From Streptomyces sp. HUAS ZL42 (GTDB lineage Bacteria; Actinomycetota; Actinomycetes; Streptomycetales; Streptomycetaceae), in NCBI RefSeq assembly GCF_040782645.1, contig NZ_CP160403.1, forward strand, positions 930,001 to 994,000: DNA of 64,000 nt. Direction: 5' to 3'. Position numbers and translations under genes: made by a program. The notes beneath the pieces are model-generated. The model was not told the DNA's origin. It did not search any database and saw nothing but the letters and a program-made list of their open reading frames with translations. This document shows, one piece after another, positions 1-8,466 of this stretch. Each line of letters begins with the position of its first letter. Within the stretch, counting starts at the first letter, position 1.

Positions 1-495
1 GGTCGGGCCGCGCAGCCGGTCCTCGGCCCCCGCCGGGTCCAGGGTCGACAGGATGGCCTTCCCGGTCGCCGTGCAGTTCGCGGGGAACCGGTCGCCGATG
101 TTGGCGGTGAGGCGCAGCGGCTGGGTGCCGTCGTACCTGGCCAGGTACAGCACGTCCAGACCGTCCAGGACGGCGACCCGGGCGGTCTCCCTGGAGATGT
201 GTGCGCTACGCCGGCACAGCTCGTAGAAGTCACGCAACTGGTCCACTGTGGACAGGTAGCGGCCACCCAGCTCCACCAGCTTGCGCCCCAGGCTGAAGCC
301 GCTTCCATTGCGCGTGATCATGCCCGCCGCCTCGAGGGAGGCGCAGAGGTTGCCCGTCGAGGACTTCGGCAGACCCCGGGCGCGGGCAAGCTCACTCACC
401 GACAGCGGGCGGCCTTCCGCCTCACCGAGCGTGTCGAGGATCGCCACCGCCCGCGTCGCCGCCGGGACAAGACTTCCCGGGTCGCCTGCGCTCAC
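1..495 (-). CDS. IclR-family transcriptional regulator (3' end outside window)
   Basis: DNA-binding regulator of the IclR family, which usually controls aromatic or carboxylate catabolism. The translated part begins with a winged helix-turn-helix: AVAILDTLGE at about residue 15, LSVSELARARGLPKSST at about 31-47, then the IclR effector domain (GRYLSTVDQLRDF, TARVAVLDGLDVLYLARY, FPANCTATGKAIL). About 165 residues are visible of a usual 250. The start is a GTG at 495; an in-frame TGA lies just upstream and a GGGTGGAG-like ribosome site is 10-12 bases away. It is divergent from the cyclase gene at 681, the arrangement of a local regulator, so control of that gene is a fair inference. Confidence 0.85.
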   Translation of the reverse strand, partial: MSAGDPGSLVPAATRAVAILDTLGEAEGRPLSVSELARARGLPKSSTGNLCASLEAAGMITRNGSGFSLGRKLVELGGRYLSTVDQLRDFYELCRRSAHISRETARVAVLDGLDVLYLARYDGTQPLRLTANIGDRFPANCTATGKAILSTLDPAGAEDRLRGPT

Positions 496-680
496 CCACC
501 GTCAACTCCACCCATCATTCTGTTCGTCGTTCAGCATGTTGTTATTGCCCCTCGTGTCTCTCCGAACGACAATGCCGTCGGCGCACGCTTTGCCGTCGGG
601 ACTCACCCTGGTCTCCGACCGTAGCGCGCCTTCCGGGCCGGCCGACGACACCCTCCGAGCCTTGGAGCGCTGAGCAGCAC

Positions 681-1655
681 ATGACCAGCAGCCCGTCCGA
701 TTCCCCGCCGCCTCCTTCCGCCCCCTCGAGCCCCCGCAACGGCCGCCGCCTGTCGCGGGACGAGTTCGACACGCTCTTCGACACACTGCGCACCTGGGGC
801 CGCTGGACTCCCGCCGACCGCGGCGCGTGGAACCGGGTCACCCCGGCCCACGTCCAGCGTGCCACCGCCCTGGTCCGCAGCGGTACCGCCGTTCCGATGG
901 CTCTGCCCTGGAACACCGTGCCCGGCCCGGACAACGGCAAGCCCGCCCTGCACTACATGTCCGACCTCGGCGATGTGGAGGCTCCCGAGCCGTCCTGCCA
1001 CAAGGACTTCATCGCCGTCGACTACCACGGCAAGGGCGTCAGCCACCTCGACGCGCTCTCCCACATCGCCTATCGCGGTCAGCTCTACGACGGCCGCACC
1101 GCCCGGGAGGTCGTCGACGCCGCAGGCGCCCACTTCGGGGCCGTCTCCGCGCTCGGTCCCCTCGTCACCAAGGGCGTCCTGATCGACCTGCCCGCCGTCC
1201 TCGGCACCGACTGGCTCGAACCCGGCACCGCCGTACACGCCGAAGACGTACTCGCCGCCGAAAAGGCACTCGGCGTGAGCATCGGCGACGGAGACGCGGT
1301 GCTGCTGCGCTCCGGCCACTTCCGGCGCCGCGCCGAACTCGGCGCCTGGAACCCGGACAACGCCAGCGCCGGCTTCCACGTGGGCGCCGTACCCCTGCTG
1401 GCCGAGCGCGGGATCGCCCTGCTCGGCGGCGACGGCGACAGCGACGTACGTCCCTCCCCGGTCGAGGGACTGCACTCCCCCGTGCACGCCCTCGCCATCA
1501 CGGCCATGGGCGTACCGCTGCTGGACAACCTCGATCTGGAGGCGCTGTCCGCCGCCTGCGCGGCAGCGGGCCGCTACGAGTTCCTGCTCGTCGTGGCGCC
1601 ACTGAACGTCCCCGGCGGCACGGGCTCGCCCGTCAACCCCGTCGCGGTGCTGTGA
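681..1655 (+). CDS. Cyclase-family protein (kynurenine formamidase-like metal hydrolase)
   Basis: 324 residues matching the cyclase/KynB-type superfamily, zinc- or manganese-dependent hydrolases acting on N-formyl, cyclic imide or lactone substrates. The metal-binding signature appears as GVSHLDALSH at about residues 115-124 (the HxGTHxD-like stretch). Later family features are visible at GVLIDLPAVLG and GIALLGGDGDSDVRPS. Length fits the longer actinobacterial cyclase group. The stop overlaps the ATG of the following chimeric ORF by one base. It is divergent from an IclR regulator. Substrate cannot be assigned from sequence. Confidence 0.8.
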   Translation: MTSSPSDSPPPPSAPSSPRNGRRLSRDEFDTLFDTLRTWGRWTPADRGAWNRVTPAHVQRATALVRSGTAVPMALPWNTVPGPDNGKPALHYMSDLGDVEAPEPSCHKDFIAVDYHGKGVSHLDALSHIAYRGQLYDGRTAREVVDAAGAHFGAVSALGPLVTKGVLIDLPAVLGTDWLEPGTAVHAEDVLAAEKALGVSIGDGDAVLLRSGHFRRRAELGAWNPDNASAGFHVGAVPLLAERGIALLGGDGDSDVRPSPVEGLHSPVHALAITAMGVPLLDNLDLEALSAACAAAGRYEFLLVVAPLNVPGGTGSPVNPVAVL

Positions 1656-1921
1656 TGGCGGGCCTCCGACCGGTCGACGGCCGGTTCACCGTCGGCGTCA
1701 GCCGTGACTTCCTCGACGCGGACGGACGCAACGTCTGGGGCGACATCCGGCTCGGCGAGCTGGACGCCGCCGGAATCGACTGGCACTACCTCCCGCCCGA
1801 CACCGACGAACTCCTCGCCCTGCTGCCGGTGACCGATACGCGGGAGGCGTTCGAACTCGCGGCCGACCCCGCCCGCTCCTGCAAGGTACTGCTGGACTTC
1901 GGCGAGCAAGGTGCGGCCTGA
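1655..1921 (+). pseudogene. Chimeric remnant: hydroxyacid-dehydrogenase N-terminus joined to zinc alcohol dehydrogenase C-terminus
   Basis: 88-residue open frame starting at an ATG that overlaps the cyclase stop. Residues about 12-50 (VGVSRDFLDADGRNVWGDI and following) look like the first strand and helix of a D-2-hydroxyacid dehydrogenase. Residues about 56-84 (VTDTREAFELAADPARSCKV, then LLDFG) look like the extreme C-terminus of a medium-chain zinc dehydrogenase. No catalytic or nucleotide-binding part of either enzyme remains. The most economical reading is an in-frame deletion that fused the first codons of one gene to the last codons of another. Assignment of the N-terminal half is less secure than the C-terminal half. 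Confidence 0.6.
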
Positions 1922-2043
1922 CGCCGTGTCCGACGCCGCCTCCCCGCACTACGGGTAAGGGGCCGTCGGCCGCCGCGCACAGGCGGTCGCACGCATCGCC
2001 CGCTCCCCCGTCCGCCAGTCCCCCTCGTCGCAAGGAGTTCAGC

Positions 2044-2457
2044 ATGTCCGGCACAACCGGCCGCCCCCGCGTCGCGGTCAGCCGCACCGCCCTGCCGGGA
2101 CAGGGCGTCGAGCGCCTCGCCGGCCGCTTCGACGTCACCGCCTGGACGGGCGAGCAGCCGCCGACTCCGGCGGAGCCGGCCGGCCTCGTCGGGGGCTGCG
2201 AGGGGCTGCTCGTCCTCGGCAGCGACCGCGTCGACGCCGCACTGCTCGACGCGGCAGGACCAGGTCTGCGCGTCGTGGCCCTCGCGTCCACGGGCTACGA
2301 CGGCGTGGACGTGGCGGCCGCAGCCGAGCGCGGCGTCGTCGTCACCCACACGCCCAACGTGCTGGCAGACACCACTGCTGACGTGGCGATGGCGCTGATC
2401 CTGATGGCACGGCGCCGCACCCTGGGCCGCCTGTGGGTCTTGAACCCGAGCCGATGA
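2044..2457 (+). pseudogene. Truncated D-isomer-specific 2-hydroxyacid dehydrogenase
   Basis: 137 residues carrying only the N-terminal substrate-domain half of a glyoxylate/3-phosphoglycerate dehydrogenase-like enzyme (usual length about 320). The family landmarks LRVVALASTGYDGVDV and VVVTHTPNVLADTTADVAMA are clear. The protein stops soon after, before the GxGxxG NAD-binding loop and the catalytic Arg-Glu-His residues, so it cannot be active. AAGGAG at 2032-2037 is a good ribosome site for ATG 2044. The 3' end runs into unrelated sequence before the convergent acyl-CoA dehydrogenase. Confidence 0.75.
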
Positions 2458-2504
2458 CGAGGAGGCCCTCTTCACGCAGCCGGCGCTGAAGGGCATGACT
2501 CGCA

Positions 2505-3653
2505 TCAACGCACCAGCGCCTTGCCGATGATCTCCTTCATGATCTCGGTGGTGCCGGCGAACAGGGTGCTGGCGCGGCTGTCGACGAAGTCCCTGGCGAT
2601 CGGGTACTCCGTCATGTAGCCGTATCCGCCGTGCAGTTGCAGGCAGCGGGAGACGAGCCGCTGCTGGCGCTCGGTCACCCACCACTTGGCCATCGCCGCC
2701 TCGGTGGCGGTCAGGCGGCCGGCGGTCAGTTCGCCCACGCAACGGTCGGTGAAGGTCTGGGCGATCTCCGTCTCGGTGGCGAGCTCGGCCAGGGTGAACC
2801 GGGTCGCCTGATGCTCGGACAGCGGGCGCCCGAAGACGACCCGCTCCCGGGTGTAGGCGATCGTCCCGTCCAGGACCCGCCGCATGGTGGCGGCCGCGGT
2901 CACGGCGACACTGACGCGCTCCTGCGGCAGGTTCCGCTTGAGATACTCCATGCCCCGCCCCTCCTCGCCGAGCAGGTTCGCGGCCGGGACGAGTACGTCG
3001 GTGAAGGAAAGTTCGGCGGTGTCCTGGGCGGACAGGCCGAGCTTGTGGAGCCTGCGGCCGCGTTCGAATCCGGGCATCCCCCGCTCCACCACGAAGAGGC
3101 TGAGCCCTTCCTGACCGTCGTCGGCGGTCGTACGGGCCACCACGAGCACGAGGTCGGCGATCACGCCGTTGCTGATGAAGGTCTTCGCACCGTTCAACAG
3201 GTAACCGTCCGCCTGCCGTTCGGCACGCGTGCGTATCCCGCGCAGATCACTGCCGGCGGCGGGCTCGGTCATGGCGATGGCCGCGACCAGGCTGCCGTCG
3301 GCGAGTCCCGGCAGCCAGCGGGCCTTCTGCTCGGGCGTGGCGAGCTCCCGGAAGTAGGGAGCGATCAGGTCGGTGAAGCCGTTGATGTTCATGGAGACCG
3401 AGGTGGCCCCCGCGCGGCACAACTCCTCGATGAGAACCGCGTTGTAGCGGAAGTCGTCCACGCCGCTGCCGCCGTACTCCTCCTCCACACCCAGCCCCAG
3501 CAGTCCGGCGGCGCCCGCTGCCCGGTACAGCGACCGGTCGACCTCGCCCGCGGCCTCCCAGGAGGCGACGTGCGGGGTGACCTCCTTGGCGACGAAGGCC
3601 CGGGCCATGGCCCGGAAGTCCTCGTGGTCGGTGTCGTAGAGAGCGCGCTTCAT
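2505..3653 (-). CDS. Acyl-CoA dehydrogenase
   Basis: 382-residue flavoenzyme of the acyl-CoA dehydrogenase family, full length, catalysing alpha,beta-desaturation of an acyl-CoA and passing electrons to ETF. FAD/substrate motifs are present: IAMTEPAAGSDL (about 130), NGAKTFISNG (about 155-164), LHGGYGYMTEYPIARDFVDS and AGTTEIMKEII near the C-terminus. The usual C-terminal catalytic Glu position reads FAGTTEI, while a Glu-Arg occurs in LPQERVSVAV. That is the arrangement of the long-chain/isovaleryl-CoA dehydrogenase subgroup, where the base sits in helix G. It is divergent from a PaaX-type repressor, so an inducible acid-degradation role is likely. Confidence 0.9.
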   Translation of the reverse strand: MKRALYDTDHEDFRAMARAFVAKEVTPHVASWEAAGEVDRSLYRAAGAAGLLGLGVEEEYGGSGVDDFRYNAVLIEELCRAGATSVSMNINGFTDLIAPYFRELATPEQKARWLPGLADGSLVAAIAMTEPAAGSDLRGIRTRAERQADGYLLNGAKTFISNGVIADLVLVVARTTADDGQEGLSLFVVERGMPGFERGRRLHKLGLSAQDTAELSFTDVLVPAANLLGEEGRGMEYLKRNLPQERVSVAVTAAATMRRVLDGTIAYTRERVVFGRPLSEHQATRFTLAELATETEIAQTFTDRCVGELTAGRLTATEAAMAKWWVTERQQRLVSRCLQLHGGYGYMTEYPIARDFVDSRASTLFAGTTEIMKEIIGKALVR

Positions 3654-3707
3654 ACGGAATGTCTCCTCGATCGTGCGTCAGGCACTGCGCCCAGCGGAAC
3701 ATCAGAG

Positions 3708-3745
3708 TATGTCGGATCTGAATCGTCCGGAAGCCGTCCGACATA
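3708..3745. promoter_or_regulatory. 9-bp inverted repeat between acyl-CoA dehydrogenase and PaaX regulator
   Basis: TATGTCGGA (3708-3716) and its perfect complement TCCGACATA (3737-3745), separated by 20 bases, lie in the intergenic region of the divergent acyl-CoA dehydrogenase and PaaX genes. Position and symmetry suit a PaaX operator controlling both promoters; that role is inferred. Confidence 0.55.
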
Positions 3746-3810
3746 AAATCGGGGGGTGCAGGTCGCGGGCGAGAATGGGGACGCGAAGTCCGCAGGACGA
3801 GAGGCGAGTG

Positions 3811-4671
3811 ATGAGACTGCGCGTGGACCTGCCGCAGGACGTGGCGAAGAACAGCACACAACTGCTGATCCTGGCCGTCTACGGGCACTACTCACGGCTG
3901 GTGCGGGGCTGGTCCTCGGTGGCCGACCTGATCACACTCATGGAGCGGCTGGGAGTGCCGGCCCAGGCGACGCGCTCGGCCGTGACCCGGATGACCCGCC
4001 GTGACCTGCTGGCCCCACAGCGACGCGGGACGGTCCGCGGATACGCCGCGACCTCCAAGGCGCAGCTCATCTTCGAGGAAGGCGACGAAGTCGTCTACGC
4101 CCCGCTGAAACCGGCCCGGCTGGAGGACGGCTGGGTCATCGTCTCGTTCTCCGTCCCCGAAGCCGAGCGGGAGAAGCGGTACACCCTGCGCAAACGACTC
4201 GTCTGGCTCGGCATGGGCCAGCTCGAGAGCGGACTGTGGATCGCTCCCGCCCGCGTCCTTCCCACCGTTCTGAAATGGGTACGCCGGCTCGGCCTTGAGC
4301 AGTACGTCGACGCCTTCACCGCGCACCACGAAGGCCTGGGCGACACCACGGCGCTCGTGCGCCGCGCCTGGAACCTCGAAGAACTGGCCGCCTCGTACGA
4401 CAACTACCTGCGCTCATGGTCTCCGGTGCTGACCTCGGTCAGGGAGCCGGACGGCATCTCCGAACCCGGTGACGCCTTCGCCGTCTACACCCTGGCCCTC
4501 GAGCAGTGGATGCGCTTCCCCTACCTGGATCCGGGCCTGCCGGCACAACTGCTGCCGACGGGCTGGCACGGCGAGGCCGCCCAGGAACTCGCCCATGAGC
4601 TCAGGGAACTCCTCGAGACCATGGCCTTCGAGTACGTCGCCTCCACAGTCGGAGACTCTGCGGAGCCCTGA
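3811..4671 (+). CDS. PaaX-family transcriptional repressor
   Basis: 286-residue regulator with the three PaaX parts: N-terminal winged helix (TQLLILAVYGHYSRL, then VPAQATRSAVTRMTRRDLLA), a central PaaX domain (VIVSFSVPEAEREKRYTLRKR, LVWLGMGQLESGLWIAP) and a C-terminal all-helical domain (FPYLDPGLPAQLLPTGWHG). The family represses phenylacetate and related acyl-CoA catabolic genes and is released by an acyl-CoA ligand. ATG 3811 was chosen because GAGAGGCGAG lies just upstream; GTG 3808 and ATG 3775 are alternatives. Divergence from an acyl-CoA dehydrogenase and the inverted repeat between them suggest it controls that gene and itself. Confidence 0.88.
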   Translation: MRLRVDLPQDVAKNSTQLLILAVYGHYSRLVRGWSSVADLITLMERLGVPAQATRSAVTRMTRRDLLAPQRRGTVRGYAATSKAQLIFEEGDEVVYAPLKPARLEDGWVIVSFSVPEAEREKRYTLRKRLVWLGMGQLESGLWIAPARVLPTVLKWVRRLGLEQYVDAFTAHHEGLGDTTALVRRAWNLEELAASYDNYLRSWSPVLTSVREPDGISEPGDAFAVYTLALEQWMRFPYLDPGLPAQLLPTGWHGEAAQELAHELRELLETMAFEYVASTVGDSAEP

Positions 4672-4688
4672 GCCGACCCCGGCACTGC

Positions 4689-5663
4689 TCAGGCGGACTC
4701 CAGCAGCGTCGTCTCCAGCAGCTCGGCGGCCACCCGGCGGGCGGGCTCACCCGTCTGTTCCGCGATGCGCCGGAAGATCTCTTCCGCCGATCGGGCCGGC
4801 CAGTTGGTCGGCAGGTGCCGGGCGGGCAGCCGGGGATCGGTGCGGATGGTGCCCAGCCACTCCGCGACCAGGCGAAGGTGGGTGGCCAGCGGGTCGCCGG
4901 CGCGATCGCCGACGTGGGTGATCCAGCGTTTCTCGAAGGCCGTGTAGCGGGCGGCGATCGTCTCCAGATCCCACGTGTCGCGGATCATCACGTCGATGTC
5001 GGTGGCGATGTCGGCGCGCGCGTGGAAGATCTTCACATGAGCGGCGATGCCGAGTTCGGCGACGATCCCGGAGATGTCGACGTCGCCCGGGGCGATCCAC
5101 AGCCCGCTGTACAGGGGGCCGAAGCCGGACCAGGTGAGCCGGGAGCGCAGGTCGTGACGCTGGCGCTGCCAGGCTTCGGGCAGCGAGAAGCCGAGCAGGG
5201 TCCAGGTTCCGTCCCAGTCGTTGTTGACCGCGCTGGTGTGCCAGACGCGGGTGCGGCCGTTGTGCAGGATCTGCGCCGCGTGAGGGGTCAGCCCGAAGTA
5301 CATGCGACGCCCTTGCCGCTGCCGCTGCAGCAGGCCGCGGTTCACCATGCGGGTGAGGGTGGAGCGAACGGCCTGCTCCCCGACTCCCACGCGCCCGAGG
5401 GCGTCGATGATGCTGCCCGAGTACACGCACAGCGGACCCTCCTCCAGAACGTGGTCGCCGAAGAAGGCGAGCAGCAGCGACTGGGGGCGCAACTGCGGGC
5501 CGGCCGGGGAGTCCGGGCCGGCGGCACCGGAGAACTCTTCGTCCACGTCGGAGAGGTTCACCTGCGAGAGCGTCACGTCGGCAAGGGTACGGCCGCCCTC
5601 CGTGGACGCGGCGGGCGGCCTGAGCTCAGGGCCGGTACCGGTCGGCGGGGTGGGCGAGGTCAT
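4689..5663 (-). CDS. Second PaaX-family transcriptional regulator
   Basis: 324 residues with the same layout as its convergent neighbour: winged helix (SLLLAFFGDHVLEEGPLCVY, VGEQAVRSTLTRMVNRGLL), central PaaX domain (TLLGFSLPEAWQRQRHDLRS, FGPLYSGLWIAPGDVDI) and C-terminal domain (DPRLPARHLPTNWPARSAEE). It has an unusual hydrophilic extension of about 55 residues before the helix-turn-helix. Starting at ATG 5663 makes it overlap the end of the upstream hydrolase gene by 38 bases. GTG 5576 is a possible shorter start, and no strong ribosome site distinguishes them. Its stop lies 17 bases from that of the other PaaX gene. Overlap with the hydrolase suggests co-transcription. Confidence 0.85.
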   Translation of the reverse strand: MTSPTPPTGTGPELRPPAASTEGGRTLADVTLSQVNLSDVDEEFSGAAGPDSPAGPQLRPQSLLLAFFGDHVLEEGPLCVYSGSIIDALGRVGVGEQAVRSTLTRMVNRGLLQRQRQGRRMYFGLTPHAAQILHNGRTRVWHTSAVNNDWDGTWTLLGFSLPEAWQRQRHDLRSRLTWSGFGPLYSGLWIAPGDVDISGIVAELGIAAHVKIFHARADIATDIDVMIRDTWDLETIAARYTAFEKRWITHVGDRAGDPLATHLRLVAEWLGTIRTDPRLPARHLPTNWPARSAEEIFRRIAEQTGEPARRVAAELLETTLLESA

Positions 5664-7017
5664 AGGGGCGCGGGAACGGTGCGGGGCGGTAGCCGACGTA
5701 GCGCGCGGGTACGGAGGAATCGGCCTGCGCGGCGAGGGCGTTGAGGGCGGCGGAGTCGGTGTCCTTCCAGTGGCCGGTGGTGATGCGGCTCTCCACGGCG
5801 TGCAGGGCGGCGGCCTGCTCGGCGCTGCTGAACGTGCAGTGGCCGGCGTTGTCGACGAAGGCCTGGCGCAGCAGGGGGGCGGAGCCCGCCGCGGTGACCG
5901 CGCGGCGATAAGCGCTCTCCGCCGGTACCGGGATCAGGCCGTCACCCGTGGTGTGCACGGTCAGTTGCGGCTTGGTCAGCCGTCCGGTGAAGGAGCTCGT
6001 GAGGGCCATCCGGGCGACGGCCTTGGTGTCGGCGGCGATCCGCGGGGCGCGGTTCAGCGTGGCGAGGTCCGTCGTCAGGGAGAGACCGGCCTTGCGGTAG
6101 AGCTCACCGACCTCCTTGTAGAGGGGCGAGCGGTGGAGCATCGCGACGTAGTCGACGCCCGTGTTCCAGGACATGTTGCCCCCGACCCGGCTCTCGGCCT
6201 CCTGCCGCCAGGAGAAGGCGGGGAATCGCACCTGGAGCATGAGCGCCTGGTACTGGTTGGCCTGCTGGGCGTCCCAGTCGGTCGGTTCCGGCCGCGTCTG
6301 GGAGAGGTCGTTCCAGCCGGGGATGTCCTGCAGGGCCGCGGCCAGCGCGATACGGGCCCGGCCGGAGGCCGTCTGCTGCGCATCGGTGACGGCCGAGGCC
6401 AGAGCGCCGGCCGCCTGGGCGGCGGCCGTCTGGTTCTCCAGCCCGGTCAGGCGGATGTCCGCTCCGGGGGCGAGAAGGGTCTTGAGCGCGAAGACCGGGT
6501 CCAGGGTGTTGTTCCAGTTGGCCACGCCGCCCTGGAGCAGGCCGCACATGGACAGTGATCCGCTGACGCGGTCCGGATGGCGTTCGGCGATCATCGAGGT
6601 GACGAGCCCGCCGTAGGAGGTGCCCCAGGCGATGGTGTGCCGGGCCGGGCCGAAGCGCGAGGTGAAGGTGTCGAGCGTGGCGAGCTGGTCCGGCACCGCG
6701 TCGGTCACCGCCCAGCCGTTGCTCGCGTACGAGGAGCCGATGAGCGCGTAACCCTCCTTCAGCAGAAGGGACTTGGTGGGCTCGTCGGGGGCGTTGCGCG
6801 CGGGGTTGGGCGCACCGAGCGGGGTGTAGCCGTGGCTGTACAGCAGGACCGTGCCGTTCCAGGAGTCCGGCTTGTCCATCACGTAGGTCGCGCCGGACGG
6901 CAGCGTGCCTTCGACGTGCGTGTCGGTCCCGGCCGCGGCGGCGGACGGGGTGAGCGGTGCGGCGAGCAGGAGTGCCGCCAGGGCGACGAATGTATGTCTG
7001 CGGATGCGGGACTTCAC
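5626..7017 (-). CDS. Secreted alpha/beta hydrolase
   Basis: 463-residue exported hydrolase. GTG 7017 is chosen because AAAGGAG lies 9 bases upstream. It gives a classic signal peptide: basic VKSRIRRH, then a hydrophobic run to about residue 26, with cleavage near SAAAAG. The alpha/beta-hydrolase core has the oxyanion-region stretch LLYSHGYTP (59-67), nucleophile elbow GTSYG with Ser134, a later acid candidate in TTGDGLIPV and the His in NAGHCTF. The family includes secreted Streptomyces esterases and aminopeptidases; substrate is unknown. The 3' end overlaps the second PaaX gene. Confidence 0.8.
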   Translation of the reverse strand: MKSRIRRHTFVALAALLLAAPLTPSAAAAGTDTHVEGTLPSGATYVMDKPDSWNGTVLLYSHGYTPLGAPNPARNAPDEPTKSLLLKEGYALIGSSYASNGWAVTDAVPDQLATLDTFTSRFGPARHTIAWGTSYGGLVTSMIAERHPDRVSGSLSMCGLLQGGVANWNNTLDPVFALKTLLAPGADIRLTGLENQTAAAQAAGALASAVTDAQQTASGRARIALAAALQDIPGWNDLSQTRPEPTDWDAQQANQYQALMLQVRFPAFSWRQEAESRVGGNMSWNTGVDYVAMLHRSPLYKEVGELYRKAGLSLTTDLATLNRAPRIAADTKAVARMALTSSFTGRLTKPQLTVHTTGDGLIPVPAESAYRRAVTAAGSAPLLRQAFVDNAGHCTFSSAEQAAALHAVESRITTGHWKDTDSAALNALAAQADSSVPARYVGYRPAPFPRPYDLAHPADRYRP

Positions 7018-7488
7018 GAAGCGGACTCCTTTGTCCTGGTGACGGCGGCGGAGCGGTGCTCTGCAGCGAGCGACGGGGACACCGTCACTCCCCATGGAGG
7101 GTCCGGCCGGAGAGCGGGATCGAGCCTTCGCGGTCTCTTTCGTCCGGGGGAATGACACCGCGAAGGTAGGCGTGTAGATTGCGGCCGTCAAGAAGATGCA
7201 CAACATCTCGATTCGATGGGCGCCGCGGTCCGCGAACCGCTCGGAACGCCACCAAGGCCCCATCACCCTTGAGCCTCCCGCGATCCACCCGACCCCCATG
7301 GGTCCCGCGCGAGGTGCCACCCCACAACCCGCGCCGACGGAGTCATCGGACACCCCACTCAAAAGTTATGTGGCACCTCATTGACGACTTTCCAGGCAAG
7401 CGCATAACGTCCGCCCAACTCCCTCAATTCAGCATACAAGTGCGCAAAGCGAATCATTCTCACTCACGTTCTCGTCAGGAGGAGCCCC
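7018..7488. other. 470-base intergenic region upstream of the ABC importer
   Basis: No convincing gene. It separates the divergent hydrolase and ABC operons. The half nearest the ABC operon carries a long-spaced inverted repeat (listed separately). Base composition falls towards 7360-7460, as expected for promoter DNA. Confidence 0.6.
7311..7379. promoter_or_regulatory. 10-bp inverted repeat upstream of ABC importer operon
   Basis: GAGGTGCCAC (7311-7320) and GTGGCACCTC (7370-7379) are perfect complements 49 bases apart. They lie 110-180 bases before the substrate-binding protein start. The spacing is too long for a simple hairpin terminator and suits two half-sites bound by a looping regulator. 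Function is inferred only. Confidence 0.4.
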
Positions 7489-8466
7489 ATGCGACGGCGC
7501 ATTCTCGGGCTTGCGATAGCAGTGGTCACGGCCGCCGGTGCGGCCGGATGTGGGTCATCGTCCGCTGACGCCGGCGGTTCATCGGCCTCGGGGAGCGGCA
7601 AGACCACCGAGGTCAAGGTCGGCATCGTCCCGATCGGCGATGTGGCACCGCTCTATCTGGGCCAGAAGAAGGGCTTCTTCAGCAGCCGCGGCATCGATCT
7701 GAAGATGGAGAGCGCCCAGGGCGGCGCCGCGATCATCCCCGGTGTCGTGAGCGGGCAGTTCCAGTTCGGGTTCAGCAACACCACCTCGCTGATGATCGCC
7801 CAGACCAAGGGAGTTCCGGTGACATCGGTGGCCAACGGCTCGGCCACCACCGGCAACACCCAGACCGACGTCAGCGGCGTGGCGGTCAAGAAGGACAGCT
7901 CGATCAAGTCGGCCAAGGACCTCGCCGGGAAAACGGTGGCGGTCAACACCCTGCAGAACATCGGTGACACCACCGTGCGCGAGGCGGTCCGCAAGGACGG
8001 CGGCGACCCTTCCAAGGTCAAGTTCGTCGAGCTGGCCTTCGACCAGATGCCGGCCGCCCTCGACAACGGCCAGGTGGACGCGGCCTGGATGGGCGAGCCG
8101 GCCCTGACCATCGCCAAGTCCCAAGGCGCCCGGGTCATCACGTCGCCGTTCGCGGAGACCGACCCCAAGCTCACGCTGGCGATCTACTTCACCTCGGCCC
8201 AGGTGGCGCAGAAGAACCCCGATCTGGTGAAGAAGTTCGCCGAGGCGATGACCGAGTCGCTCACGTACGCCACCGCACACCCCGACGAGGCACGCCAGAT
8301 CCTCACCACCTACACCAAGATCAACGGTGACGTGCTGAAGAACCTGACGCTGCCGTCCTGGCCCGCCGAGTACAACATGGCCTCTCTGGAGAAGCTGGCC
8401 TCGCTCGGTGAGCAGGACGGCCTCTTCGGCGGCAAGAAGCCCGACCTGAAGGCGCTGTTCAAGTGA
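7489..8466 (+). CDS. ABC transporter substrate-binding lipoprotein (nitrate/sulfonate/taurine type)
   Basis: 325-residue extracellular receptor anchored as a lipoprotein: short signal peptide and lipobox ending TAAGAAGC at about residue 21, then a Ser/Gly linker. The mature part is an NMT1/SsuA-type periplasmic-binding fold (VKVGIVPIGDVAPLYLGQKK, GVAVKKDSSIKSAKDLAGKT, VDAAWMGEPALTIAKSQGAR). It is preceded by a strong AGGAGG site and followed by two permeases and an ATPase on the same strand. The family imports sulfonates, nitrate, pyrimidine precursors or aromatic acids; the ligand cannot be told here. Confidence 0.9.
   Translation: MRRRILGLAIAVVTAAGAAGCGSSSADAGGSSASGSGKTTEVKVGIVPIGDVAPLYLGQKKGFFSSRGIDLKMESAQGGAAIIPGVVSGQFQFGFSNTTSLMIAQTKGVPVTSVANGSATTGNTQTDVSGVAVKKDSSIKSAKDLAGKTVAVNTLQNIGDTTVREAVRKDGGDPSKVKFVELAFDQMPAALDNGQVDAAWMGEPALTIAKSQGARVITSPFAETDPKLTLAIYFTSAQVAQKNPDLVKKFAEAMTESLTYATAHPDEARQILTTYTKINGDVLKNLTLPSWPAEYNMASLEKLASLGEQDGLFGGKKPDLKALFK

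Noticed and set aside
6955..7170. Plus-strand frames antisense to the hydrolase 5' end
   Set aside because: They are shadows of the hydrolase gene and its leader; the hydrolase has a signal peptide, ribosome site and catalytic motifs.
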